Source: Undaria pinnatifida (lineage: Eukaryota > Sar > Phaeophyceae > Laminariales > Alariaceae). Taken from it: a stretch of 64,000 nt of DNA. Under the pieces are notes generated by a model that was given only the letters and a program-made list of their open reading frames with translations, was not told the DNA's origin and did not search any database. The stretch lies in contig JABAKD010000018.1 of assembly GCA_012845835.1 (NCBI GenBank), forward strand, positions 7,664,701-7,728,700, given 5' to 3'. This document shows positions 1 through 12,500 of this stretch, one piece after another. The position numbers were made by a program, and so were the translations under genes. The stretch's first letter is position 1; every line of letters begins with the position of its first letter.

Positions 1-115
1 CATTTGTTTCGCGCGACCTGACCAACATTTTAACGCGCAAGTCCTATCGCTAATATACTCGAAAAGTGTTCATCCTAACCGATAAACTTTGCGCGCTTGA
101 GGAACTCAATTGGTA
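1..115. repeat. Interspersed repeat, copies at 14275-14385 and 58965-59100
   Basis: The window starts with GACC[T/C]GACC then CAACATTT, CGCGCAAGTCCTA, a middle with ACTAACCGAT and GCTTGAGGA. The same order of words occurs at 14275-14385 and, more diverged, near 58965-59100. Type unknown; here it lies in intron DNA upstream of the first exon. Confidence 0.5.
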
Positions 116-454
116 AAAAAACGCTCAAAAAGTGCAAGCCCTCCCGCGGGTCGACTCCCTATTTGATAGCCAGCGAATAAACCGTCGGCCGGTAAGCATC
201 ATCAGTCAACCAACTCACGGTCCTAGCAAAATTCGGCTGTGCGAAGTCCTAATTTTTTTTTTTCGTTGTGCAGTAGGTGGCGTACGGGCGTTTCTTGTAG
301 TACACCACCTTTTCGTTCCCTACTGGTACAGGTGATATTTTTCGTAAAATCATTAGTTCGTAATTTCTTCGTGCTTTTCAGTGTTACATCGTTGTTTTTG
401 CGCCGTTTTTTTGTGTGTGTGTTTTTTTTCGGCACGATTACACGACCATGGCAG

Positions 455-523
455 ATCTATGAGCTCGTGACGAAGCACTTCCTGGCATGCTGCAGCAAGG
501 ACGCCGTGGGTCACCAAACCAAG
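455..523 (+). CDS. TOP3A: TOP3A exon 1 of window (core domain), GC donor
   Basis: Encodes [17 protein letters not shown] followed by GHQTK. The HFLACCS segment is characteristic of topoisomerase III in the core after the active-site region. The acceptor is GGCAG after a T-rich tract. The best donor is AAG|GCAAGC, a GC-type 5' splice site, because it alone keeps the family alignment and the phase 0 junction to exon 2. A GT alternative at GCC|GTGGGT would remove residues the family normally has. Confidence 0.85.
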
Positions 524-3500
524 GCAAGCTTCACCCCACCCCCCCACGCGTGCCCTACCGCTCCCCTCCCTCCCTCCCCCCCCCCCCCGCTCCCTCCCTC
601 CCTCCTGCGCTCCCTCACTTCCCCCTTCGCCCCCTCGCTCCCTCCCCCTTCCCCCCCTCTCCCCCTCTCCCCCCCCCCCCCCCATTGAACATGCCGATCA
701 TTGCGTGAGCTAGACAACCAGGGTACCTTTTGGCGGTCACCATGATGGTTGTCGAGTTAGATCATATTGTGCGGGGTGGAGAACCCTAACTCCGCAGAAG
801 AGGAATGATCGCATCACGTAGTGTGAATATGGCAAGGCACCCACGAGGGAGTTACGTAGTAATACCCATTGCTGTCTCTGGAGTGGCCACACCAGAGAGA
901 ACGAAGTAATTTATTGGTCGCTGTCATCCATAAGCAAGAAAGTAAGCACAAGGTGCCGATGTCCGTCTTATGAGCGGTTCTTGGAAGGGTGCAGTCCACC
1001 CTTCATGCGACTCGCCGAACATCTCGCGGCGCTTCGCGCTTGGTGCAAGCAACGTCTGCCTGGTTGAAAACCCAACGTGCTCCGTCCCGGCATAGTAGGG
1101 ATGCGAGGGTCTATGATCATACGGCTACGGCCATGCACAAACTGAGTACACCCCCCCTCCCATTAGCAATGTACCCACCTAAAAACAAATAGGAGACGTG
1201 AGAAAGTTTAAATGACAAAATAAAGTATGGCATGTGTCAGAAAAGAGGTTGCCAGCCATAGCTGATAGGGCTGTATGGGATAAAATAACAAAATGACGAG
1301 CTGGAGTAAAATGGGATAACGTAGTCGAGAAAATTTGGAAGGGTTTGGAAGAGACCATGAGAGGTATTGTCCATAGAGAAGTTTCGCGGGCACAAGACGA
1401 GTAAAAGAAAGTATAGAAGAAAGGGAAATCCTAGCGATAAAGAAATAAGGTGAAAGAGGAGAGACACTTAGATGTATACGGGGGGGGTTGAGGGAAGGTA
1501 TTCGAACGAAAACGTATTTTCACGCCCCCGTAGACTAGGCGAAAAAGGGGAAACTGCGATTTCGTGTAGGGGACCTGGATCTACCAGAAAGAAGAAAGAG
1601 GTGCACCAGTAGTCGGGAGGAGCAGGAGGTGGATGGCATATGTGCCCGTGTGGCATAACAATAGAGAGTAGGACTCACGCAGTAGGGGAGTGTGAAATGT
1701 ACAAGGAGGAGCGGGTTGTGTTAGAAGAGATGAGAAAATTAGACACACGGAGGAGTTTGGTAGGCTAGAGAGTAGTGAGAAAACTATCGCTATCTTAGGA
1801 GACAGATGGTGGCCACAGACGGCGAAACAGGACGGAAATAGAATGCGCAAGCTGTTTCTTTGTATTATATGGAAGAAGCGTAATGAGCGCCCAAAGGTTG
1901 GAGGTGTCTCTATCAGGAGTAGGAACGGTGCTCCGTCTCGAAAGGGATGATTGGTCAATGAATGGTCAAATGACTAATAAGGCAAGCAACAAATGAGTAC
2001 GCTACGCCCCCCCCCCCTCCCCTCTCGACACATGCCAGGTATACCGTATGCTAGTATTTCTCGTTTCCCTGTGTCTCCTTCCCCCCCCCAGTGCTCTTCG
2101 CTTTGTTTTTTGGACTGAAGGAAAACACCGGGGTTCCTCTCTTGCTGAGGGTATTCGTTGAAGCAAATTTGAAAACCGCTACTTTCGCGGTGCCAAACCG
2201 ATACACCCAATGTATTCCCGTTAGAATCCTACTTTTTTTTTTTTTTCCAACCGACTCCGATCGGACCCAGCCCAATCAAAGTTAATAATATTCAACGGAA
2301 TTCGATCTGACGCAGGTACCGAATTTAGTCCGAATCCGGTGTTCAGGTGCACGCGTCGCTGACTGCGGCGGGGGGAAGTTAACCGCGACAGGGCTCATGG
2401 TCACCGAACGCACTAACCAATATCCAACGGAATTCGATCTGACGCAAGTACCGAATTTAGTCCGAATACGGTATTCAGGTGCACACGTCGCTGACTGCGG
2501 CGTGGGGAAGTTAACCGCGACAGGGCTCATGGTCACCGAACGCGCTAACCAATCATGTTAACCCAATGCAACTATGTAAGCCGATAAAAATCGACACCTG
2601 GTATATAACTCGACCGAATTCGATCCGATCCAGCAACCATACTCGACGCGACACAACCGAATTCCATCCATCCCCACCACATCGAATTCGATTCGATTCA
2701 ACCACCGCTTTTTTATCCGTTTTTTTTTTTTTAGTTCTTTCTGCTTTCCGAATCCTGGCTGTATGTATTCAGGTCCACGCTAACTGTGGCGGGGAGGAGT
2801 TCACCGCAACGGGGCTCATGGTTACCGAGCGAAACTGGCTGGTGATCTACGATCCTTTCGAGAGATGGACGGGCCGAACCATCCCAGAGTTTTTTCAGGG
2901 GCAGGAGTTCGTTCCCAGCGTTTTGATGGTGAGATGGAGGGGGGAATGGGGGAGGGGAAAGGGAACAGGGTTTCGTCCCAATCAGTTTTTTGTTGAGAGG
3001 GAGTGGGGGGGGGGGGGAGGGGAGGAGAGGGCAGGGGGGGGAGAAGGCCGAACCATCCCAATTTTTTTCAAGGACGGGAGTTCGTTGCCAACGTTTTGAT
3101 GATGAGATGGAGGGGGGAATGGGGGGGGGGGAAGGGGACAGGAGTTCATCCCCATCGTTTTGATGGTGATGTGGGGACCAGATCGGGGGCGGGGGCGGGG
3201 GGTGGTCGTTTCGTGCATAGCCGTAGTCTTATGACCATTGACCCTCGCATCCCTACCACGCAGGGACGGGTGCAAGTCGGGTTGGGTGGGGATGGGGGAC
3301 GGAGGGGAGGGAGGCCGAACTATCTCGAAGTTTTTTAGGGACAGGAGTTCGTTCCCAGCGTTTTTATAGTGGGATGGAGGGGGGGAGGGGAGGGAGGGTA
3401 TACTCATTTTTGCTTGCCTTAGTCCTTTGACAATTGACCACGAATCTCTTTCGAGAACGAGCACCTTATCTGGGGGGGGACGGGGGCGGTGAAAGCGGGG

Positions 3501-6500
3501 GTTGGCTCGCGATTGGCATCCCAACAAACGTTTCTTGTTTACTAGTATTGTGTCTTGCTGCTTTGCATCATGGGAGTATATGGGGGGGAGTTGTTGACGG
3601 GCATTGCTAGTTGTTGGCTGTCTATTGTTTATTCTGTGTAGTCTTGTAGTGCGCCTGGTAGTGATTGTTTTGTTTACTTGTTCTGTTTATGTTCATGAAT
3701 AGTATCTACCTGGTATCGTGTTTGTTTTTGCGTGTAAGTTATTTTTAAAGTTTTGCTTTGATGATTTTTCACTGTGTTTATATTTGATGTCAGGTGTCAG
3801 TACTTGCACTTTCTTTCTTGTTTGATCTTTTTAAAAGACGCATTGACCACGTGCTTTTGTTTTCTGGTTAGTTAGCTTGTTATGGTGTCGTTTTGGCGCG
3901 CTGTGTATACGACACTTCGTTCTCAATTATGTTTGTTTTGCATAACATTTTTTGTTTTGTTTTACTCTTTTGCCGTATCTTAATTTCATACCCGGTGTAT
4001 TTTTTTGTTTTGATTCGGGCAGATGGACGAGGGCCTCACCCAGGCTCCTCTCCTCCTGAGCGAGTCCGATCTGATCGGACTGATGGATCAGAAGGGGATA
4101 GGCACGGATGCGACCATCGCAGAGCACATACAGAAGATTCAGCAGCGCAAGGTTAGTCACATGCCATCACCAGAGACCGCGGTTTAGCCCCCCAGACTGA
4201 CCCCCCCCGAACAGTGCAGCTAGTACTGCATACAAGAGGCCTTGCCGCGCCCAAAAATAGCGGCGGGCTCCAACGGGGGGCGAGGCCGTGGTTTCGGGGT
4301 ATTGTATATCCATTAAATTGTTTCAAATGCGTCAGCTGCGACTTCGATCGATTTAATGGTCGATACTCATCTTTGCAAGCTGCGTGATACACCGGCCACG
4401 CGTATTAGGTTTCAGATGTGTGATACTCTTTGAAGATTCGTTACTCTCCTAGATGTTGCCAGGCTGAAGAGGATACTTTCACGCAGGGTAATTTCGGCCC
4501 ATACATAGTCATTCTGCCCACTGATACTGCAGTATATATATACCTGGTTACCCGTATGGAGAGGGACAAAATACTTTTGTCCTTCATTGTGTGCCTGCTT
4601 GTATTTCCATTCCTGGACCGTACCATATTCCCAACATGTATATATATTAACTGATACTGCAGTGTATATATACCTGGTTACCCGTATGGAGAGGGACAAA
4701 ATACTTTTGTCCTTAATTGTGTGCCTGCTTGTATTTTCATTCCTGGACCGTACCATATTCCCAATATGTATATATATATTTCTATTAATCGTGCCTCCTT
4801 CTGGGCTCGTGATTTTTTCGGGCGGCGCCTGCTCGTAGTGCTGCCGTAAGAAAGAGCAGTCCCGTTTCTCCCCACCGCATTACCCTATCCACTCATGTAC
4901 TGCATTTCGCTTGCCATCCAAAAACATTTGTGTGTGCCCGTTTTTATTAAGAATTGAAACCACGCGTTTTTTTTGTGTGCGTGTTACCAAGCACCTGGTA
5001 TACGATACGTTCTGACGCTTCGTGTTTAGCAGTGTGCACATTCCCCCCGGGATATTGTGTGTCTGTGTGCGTGTATTTTACTCCCTGGGCCGTGCCGTGG
5101 CCCTTGCTTTTCTTGGTGTGTTGTTTTCGCTCGTGCCTCCCTCGCGGGTCTTGCTTCTTTTTTTCGTTTGCCCTGTGCGTGTTTACCGCACGAACGAACA
5201 CTCCCACTTCTTCCCCCCTGCAGTTCCCTATCTGGTATATTATACAAGGTTCCCCTTCGGGAGGTGGACACGTGCCTCCCGGGGGCGACGCAAGTCGAAT
5301 GACTACAACTGATGATGAAGTATTTATGCAGAAGGTGTATATCGGAGGGATGCGTAGTGGAAAGAATGTGCATAATATAAGATATCACAGACATTTGGAG
5401 GAGGAGGGTTGGGATATTGCTGAGGCTCGGTGTGATAAGTTATTCGAAAGTCCACTCCGTATAACTGCGTGGCAGCAATATTTCTACGTTTGTACTGCTG
5501 TCGCTGCTGTTAGAGGAATCATTGGTGTCAATTTGTTGTTTGTTTTCTGTGTCCAGTATTTTTCCCCGCGCGCTTAACCCCTTTACAACTGGAAGCCCGT
5601 ATTGGGGACAAAATTACTTGGATTTAGTATAGGGAGGGGTTCGGGGGCTCCAAAGGGGTTAAACAGTTAAACAGTTTATACCGATGTTTGTTGCCGATAT
5701 GGTCTGTTGTGTGCACATCGTTACTTTTGCTTGAGTTGTGTTGCTACTTTATATCTCTTTATACAGGTTTCGCTACTGCTGTATGGTAACCACCGTGTCA
5801 ATTGTGAGGGAGAACTCACAGTAATGACATAGCTTGTTCACGTCGTTGCAGCGGGTACATATACACCGCGCCCGCGTCTAGCAGTGCGGGAAAATTCTCT
5901 CGCAAATACATTTTGATGCCACCCCGATGTACGTGCGAGGACTAAAGTTCCACCGTGTGTGTAGTAGACGTATTTAAGCCTGACGATATGCCTATATTTT
6001 TGGCTCTAAACCAAATTAAGCCCTGTCGTGTTTTAAATGTCTAAAAAATAGGTCTATTTTATCGACCTAACGACCACGGCAGACCACGGTGAGATGTGGA
6101 TTTTCCCAAAATATGCACTTGGGCACATTTTGGCCCAAGTGCATATTTGAAGCAATTTTCCGAGTATTTTCCAGCAAACAACAGCATTTCAGACGACAAA
6201 AGCTCGAGGAAACATCAGACACTCTGCAGCAGCAGCACAGCACAACACCCACGCAGTAATTGCAACGCTCAACCTAGCAAGCCGCTTGGTGTATCCCCAA
6301 CCCGGGTTAATCAACCTGCGTGTACAACACCATCAGAAACGTTGGCGGTGGTCAGAGGCGACCCACTCTCGTGGAGCGGCATGCCTCTACGTACTGTTAC
6401 TTGAAAAGGAGTCCTTGTTCATTCACGAGGATCGAGCGCACACACAACACAACACACCACAAAACAAAACAACACAGCACAACACACAGACAACCAGCAC

Positions 6501-9500
6501 CCCAACAGCCAACCCAACTACAGCACAACTAGCCGGTGGAAAACGCCCGCGAGACTCCTCCTACCCTGGCGTTCTTTGCGGTCAGAGAACTGGGACTCTG
6601 ACATAGTTCGTCGCGCGCTCGTGCTCCTGCTCTCTCGTCCTGAGAGGCTGTCATTTTTCGATGACACATTTTTTTTGTTTGGTTTTTGTGCCCGACGTAG
6701 CGCATGGCCGGAGCTGCTGCTGCAGTTTACAACCCTGTTGCCTCTTTCCCGCGCATGCCTACATTTCGAGGGTGGAAATTGAACCGGGTTGAGGGCCAGT
6801 CCTGCTGTGCTGCTGTACTGACTGCCACACTGAGGCACACCGAAGGCGGCAGACGCCTGCGAGGTATCCTACATATGAAGCGAGTATGGAGTACGAAGCA
6901 CTCAATGTTTTTGCCAGGCACCAGTTATTTGTTTTGGCCGTTTGTTCAAGCTCGCACAGCATGGGCAGGGGAGGGTCTTTCTCGAAGTTTCCACCCACTC
7001 ATGTGCTGACTCATGACATAAATCCTCGTCTTGCCATCTGCGTCTGGAGTAGTGCAGAAATATCATAGTCTATTTTCAAGTAGTTTGATCTTTCCTCGGC
7101 TTTTCTTTTTATGCGTACTGAAAGAGACCACTATTTCGAGTTTTAGACATATGGTGTTTTTTTTATGCGTTTAAGGTCGAAATATCGAATGGCCTAGCTC
7201 TTCCAGTTGGAAGTACTTAAGACCTAACCTCGAGGCTTAAATACGTCTAGTGTGTGGTTGCCCGGGGGCAGAAGTGTTTCATACCCCGCAAAATAGAGCC
7301 AGTCTCGGCGGCTTTCCGCGGCCATAGCTCGCGCCACGGACGTCCCATGAGCCCGGCACACGGCTGATAATATACCGACGGGTAGTCTGATCGCATTGCA
7401 GAAGAAAGCACACAAAAAAACTCTGCGCCGGCGGAGAAAAAGGGACGGACTAGGCAAAAAAATCAAAATGGTACATATGCATATTGGACAACATTATATA
7501 GGGGTCCTGCAGTAAGTCGGTGGTTTGCCAGAGCAAAGTGACCGCCTTATAGAGGGAGGCCGCCTTATTCATTCCAGCTTATGAGTGCAATTCCCCGGTC
7601 GCGCCAAGCGATTTTGACCGCCTTGTATAGGGATGCCGCCTTGTACAAGGATACCGCCTTGTTGGGGGACCCCTACTGCTGTATGCACCGCACTACGATT
7701 GCCATCCGACAGGCAGTAACTGTGCGGCGTCCATGGTTTTTTTATGCGAATTTTATGTTCGTTCTGACGTTTTTGCGTTTGTATGGTGTTCAAATGAAGG
7801 CACGTACGGTAGTGGGGAGGAGGGAGGAGGGCCCGCTATGTGCCCCCCGGATCTGAGCTGCTGCTGCTACGGGGAGGGAGCGCGAGAGTAGTGACAGGAT
7901 AATAATGAATGGGATAAAGAAAAACCCCCCATCAAATAGTGTGAATAAATGGTTGGCCATGGTTTGTGTGTGTTTGCAGTACTGCAAGGTTCGTCGCTCC
8001 TAGTCCGAGGTGGCTGCCGTTTTGGAACTCGCGCAGCAGTTTTTTTCATGCAGCTGTCGTCAGATTGTCTGTTTTTAGTCTTTCCCACCCTGGACCATGC
8101 TCCATTGTTTTTTTTTTTTTACTTTTCAACCGTTCACCTCCCTCGCGCCCCTCGATTTTGTTTTGTGTTGTGCTCCTGCACGTAGTACTGCCTCAAGAAC
8201 GAGCAGTCCCGCTTCTATCCCACCACGCTGGGGCTCGCCTTGGTCGACGGTTACGACAACATCGGTGAGATGGGGTTTCCCTTGGCGAGGCATTTCACCC
8301 TATTTCTACGTTATTTTTCGTCTTACTTGGTTTTGTAGTTACCGTTGTTTTTGGAACTGTTCGTGTTGTTTTTGCCCTGTGTTGTTGATTGGTTTGTTTT
8401 GGTTTGAAGTGCCTGTCTGCTTCGTTTGTCTGTTTGTTGGTTTTGTTTCTGTTTGTTTTGTTTTTTATACCGGTAAGTGTGGAATAGTGGCTGGCTGTGA
8501 TGGATTGAATTGCCCCGACTTTCTTGTTTTGTTTTCGTATGCCTCATCTGTGTGTGTTCTTGACATAAAACTGATCTTTGCACCCATCTGCACCCAGCAC
8601 AACCAGTGCCCGTGCCGATGCCTCCTGAAGAGACGAGCTCTGCGACGGCTGTGGTCACAAACTACGAGACAGAGATACACATAGCAAATACGGCAAAGTG
8701 ATTTGGCCATGCAGTGCCAACCGCAGTGCGAAATCTGTAAGACCGATAATTTCCTCAGAAAACCTCGTCTTTTTTCTTTTCGAGTTTCCATAATATGGTA
8801 CGCAAAATTTCCACCGCCGCCGCCACCGCCTTCTTCAGGTTTCCAGATTGGCGCAACCCGCCTGAGGGCCGCCACGGAACTGGACTGCACCCTAACAAGC
8901 CACGCAATCCCAAACAAGAATTAGCGATATGCAACAAAATTGGGTTGAATTGAACAGCGTTGGACACAAAATTAACCCAGATTTGATACAAAGATGAGCA
9001 TTATTCAACAAAATTGAACACGCTGTTGACCAAAAATTGCCACCTCAGGTTTCCAGATGAGCGCACCCCACCTAAGGGCCGCCATGGAGTTGGACTGCAC
9101 GCGCATCTCTCGAGGAGAGGACACGAAAGAAGCTGTGGTTGAACGGTGCATCAGCAAGATGAAGCAATGCTTTCAGACCTGCCAAGCGGTGGGTTGCGGA
9201 TGCTGGTGCTGGTGGTCTCTGGGCGTGCGGTGTAGTCGGTTTCACATGCAAGTCTTAAAACGTATGTACCGGTATGGGCTTTGCACGTTTGTGGGCTGAC
9301 TCCCGATCTATTCTGTTTGTATTTTTGGCGAATGCATGAATTGGTTCAGCTATGATACATGCGTGTACCACTTTTGGTTTGCGTTGTGTTTTCCCTGGGG
9401 TAATCTCCCACGTCGGAGTGACTGGAGCCTGTCCTATGACGACGGAATTGATTCCTCGGGTTAATGTAAGAACTTCAAGAAGCAACTTTTCTTCTGCAAC

Positions 9501-12500
9501 GTGAACGCAACCCCACTGCTGTTCCCTCATGTGCCGCCCACACCCTACGCCAACGCACACTCCTGTTGTTTACTCACCTCCCACCCTTTGCGCTTGGTGC
9601 ACGCGATGTCTGCCTGGTCGGTTAACACCCGACGTGCTCCGTCCTGGCATTGCAGTGGTGCGACGGCTGTGCATGAAATGAGTACACCCCCCCAACACCC
9701 CCCCCGAACACCACGCCTCCCCCGCCCACCACAACGCCCGCAAGCTTAACAACGCCGTGATGATGTACACTTCCTCCCCCTTGCCCCCCCCCCCCCCCCC
9801 CCGCCGCCGGCCATAGCTGATAGGGCTGTATGGGAGAAAATAACAGAAGGGCGTAAGATGTGATAGCGTAATCGAGAACATTTCGATTTTGAAGGGTTCA
9901 GGAAGATACCAAGAAGATATACTGTCTATAGAGAAGTTCGACGGGTACAAGCCAGAAGTTAGAGAAAGAATAGAAGAAAGGGAAACGTTAGCGCTAAGAA
10001 ATAAGGTGAAAGAGGAGAAGCAACTTGGAGATATACGGGGGGTTGAGGGAAGATATTGGAATGAAAGCGTATTTGCACGGCCCAATGGACCACGCGAAAA
10101 AAATCTGAAACCGCGATTCCTAGCAGGGGACCTGGACCTTGCAGGACGAAGAAAGAGAAACACCAGTAGGCGGGAGGAGGACGTGGCTCCCAATATGTGC
10201 CCGTGTGGCGCAACAATAGAGAGTAGGACTCACATAGTAGGAGAATGTGAAATATGCAAGGAGGAACTGGATGTGTTAGAGGAGATGAGGAAATTAGACG
10301 AATGTTGCTTGGAAGAGTTTGGTAGACTAGAGAGCGAGAAAACGATCGCTACCCTAGGAGATAGATGGTGGCCACAGACGGCGAAACAGGACGGAGACAG
10401 GATAAGCAAACTGTTTTATGTAATACGTGGAAGAAGCGTAATGAGCGCCCAAATGTTGGAGGGGTCTTTGTTAGGAGTAGGAACGGTGCTCCGTCTCGAA
10501 AGGGATGCGTGGTCAATGGTCACATGACTCAGGCAAGCATCAAATGAGTACGCCCCCCCCCCCCCCCTCTACACCAATGCAACTTTTCGGTTGTTCCCTC
10601 GTGCGCACCCCCCGGTGGCGAAAGTAGAGCCCACGTAGTAGGATAATGTGATCTGTACAGGACGGGGGGCGGAAGTATTAGCGGTGGAGGTGAGGGAGAC
10701 TTGACATGGAACAGCACTAGCAAACCAGTACCCCTCCCCCCCGCCCCCCTGGTCGGTAAAACCCGACCTGCTCCACCTCGGCGTTTGAGAATGAGAGGGT
10801 CTACGGTCTTATGGCTATGGTCATGCATGATTTTGGGCACCCGCTCCCCTCTCCCCTCTGTTCCGTCTCGAACGGGATGCGCGGTCAATTGTGAAACGAC
10901 TAAAGCAAGCAGAAAAATCCCCCCCCCCCCGCCCCCCCTCGCGCGCGCCCGCCCGATGACGCGTCCGCCGTCTACTAGAACGCCCACAAGCTGGACGATG
11001 CCGTGGCGATGCACTTCCGCCCTCTTGGGTCGGCAGGGGGTGTAAGCAGGACCGTAAGAAATGGAAGAAATTTCAGCAAGTGCGGTGTTTGTGGATCTGC
11101 CATGGACATGAAGAAGTCTTCCAGCGGAAGGTTTGGTTTGAGGGAAAGGGGGGTGGGCACGAGCGTTGTTTTGTTTTGATTATTATTGTACTGCGCTTAC
11201 TTTTCATTTGTTGTACTTCGCGCGTACCCTGCTCAGTTAATATTTTTAATCCCCCTCCCTTCCTCCCGCCCCCCCTCCTTCCCTGCCTGCCCCTCCCTCC
11301 CCCCCCCCTTCTCTCCCTCCCCCCCTTCTCTCTCCCCCCCCTTCTCTCCCTCCCCCCCTTCTCTCCCACCCCCCCCTTCTCTCCCCCCCCTTCTCTCCCC
11401 TCCCCCTTCTCTCCTCCCCCCCCTTCTCTCCCCCCTCCCGCTCTTGCCTTATTTGGGTAGACCATTGCTGTTCTGTGGCACCTGCGAGAAAGGGTTTCCA
11501 CTCCCTCACAAGGGGAAGCTTGGCAAGCAGGAGCCGGCGTTCGATTGTCCACTGTGTGATTTCCAGGTATTGCTGTTGCTGCCGCTGTGATTGGTTAGTG
11601 CATTGGTTGTTTGGTTTTCTGGTCGGTTGCTTTCATTGGTTGGTTGGTTGATTGATTGATTGGTTGATTTGCTTGGTTGCTCGCCTTATATATCCTTAAT
11701 GAAGACACACACCCAGTAATACGCGCGATCGGAGTATCACACACAGCTTGCAAAGATGAGTTTCGACAAAATCTTCGATCTCCCATCATAGCTGGAATGT
11801 ATTTTTTTTTCTTAATGTGTTCGATTGTCCCCTGTGTAAATTTTCCGTATGTTGTTGCCACCGCTGCATTGGGTGGGGTTAGTTTTTTTTTTTTCGTCGG
11901 TTGGTTGGTTGGTCGGTTGGTTGGTTGGTGGGTCAGTTGGTTGGTTGGTTGGTTGGTTGGTAGGTTGATTGATTGGTTGGTTGATTGGTGGGTTGGTTGG
12001 TCGGTGGGTCGGTGGGTGGGTTGGTTGGTTGGTTGGTTGATGTGTTAGTTGGGTGGGTGATTGGTTTATTGATTTGGTTGGCTGCTTAACGCCTTTACAA
12101 CTGGAAACCCGTTTTGGGGTCAAATTACTTGTAATTAGTATGGAGTGGATTTTTCGGGCTCTAAAGGGGTTACTTGATGCTGTCCACGGTTGCTTGGTCA
12201 ATTGATGAATTGATCGATTCTTTATCGATTTGTTTGATCGACTAATCGATTGATTGATCGATCGATTGCTTGTGATTGGAGCACATAAACTGCTGTGTTT
12301 GGTTCGCTGGGTGCTTGCTTCATCGATGCGGTGGTGTGATCCTGACCTTCATCCGTTTGCCGATCGATCCACCAGACAAATGTAAATCATACCCTCAATT
12401 CGCCGTCATCACGTACTGTACTTCCCACCCCTGAATGCATCCCTTCCTTTTTTTCTCCCACGGTCCCTCTCCCTCTCTCCCCCCTACTTTTCCCTCGCTC

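Larger units (their letters stand above)
524..2772. other. TOP3A: TOP3A intron 1: C-rich tract, two LINE-type fragments, two exon-2 ghosts
   Basis: No genuine gene inside. It begins with a GC-type donor and a C/T-rich tract (about 535-685), then repeat family B (684-1165), the family A LINE 3' fragment (about 1240-2010) and a 132-base tandem pair carrying decayed exon 2 starts (about 2290-2550). Confidence 0.7.

Noticed and set aside
2822-3061. Minus frames over exon 2 and its copies
   Set aside because: Pro-rich shadows of G-rich intron DNA opposite a confirmed TOP3A exon.
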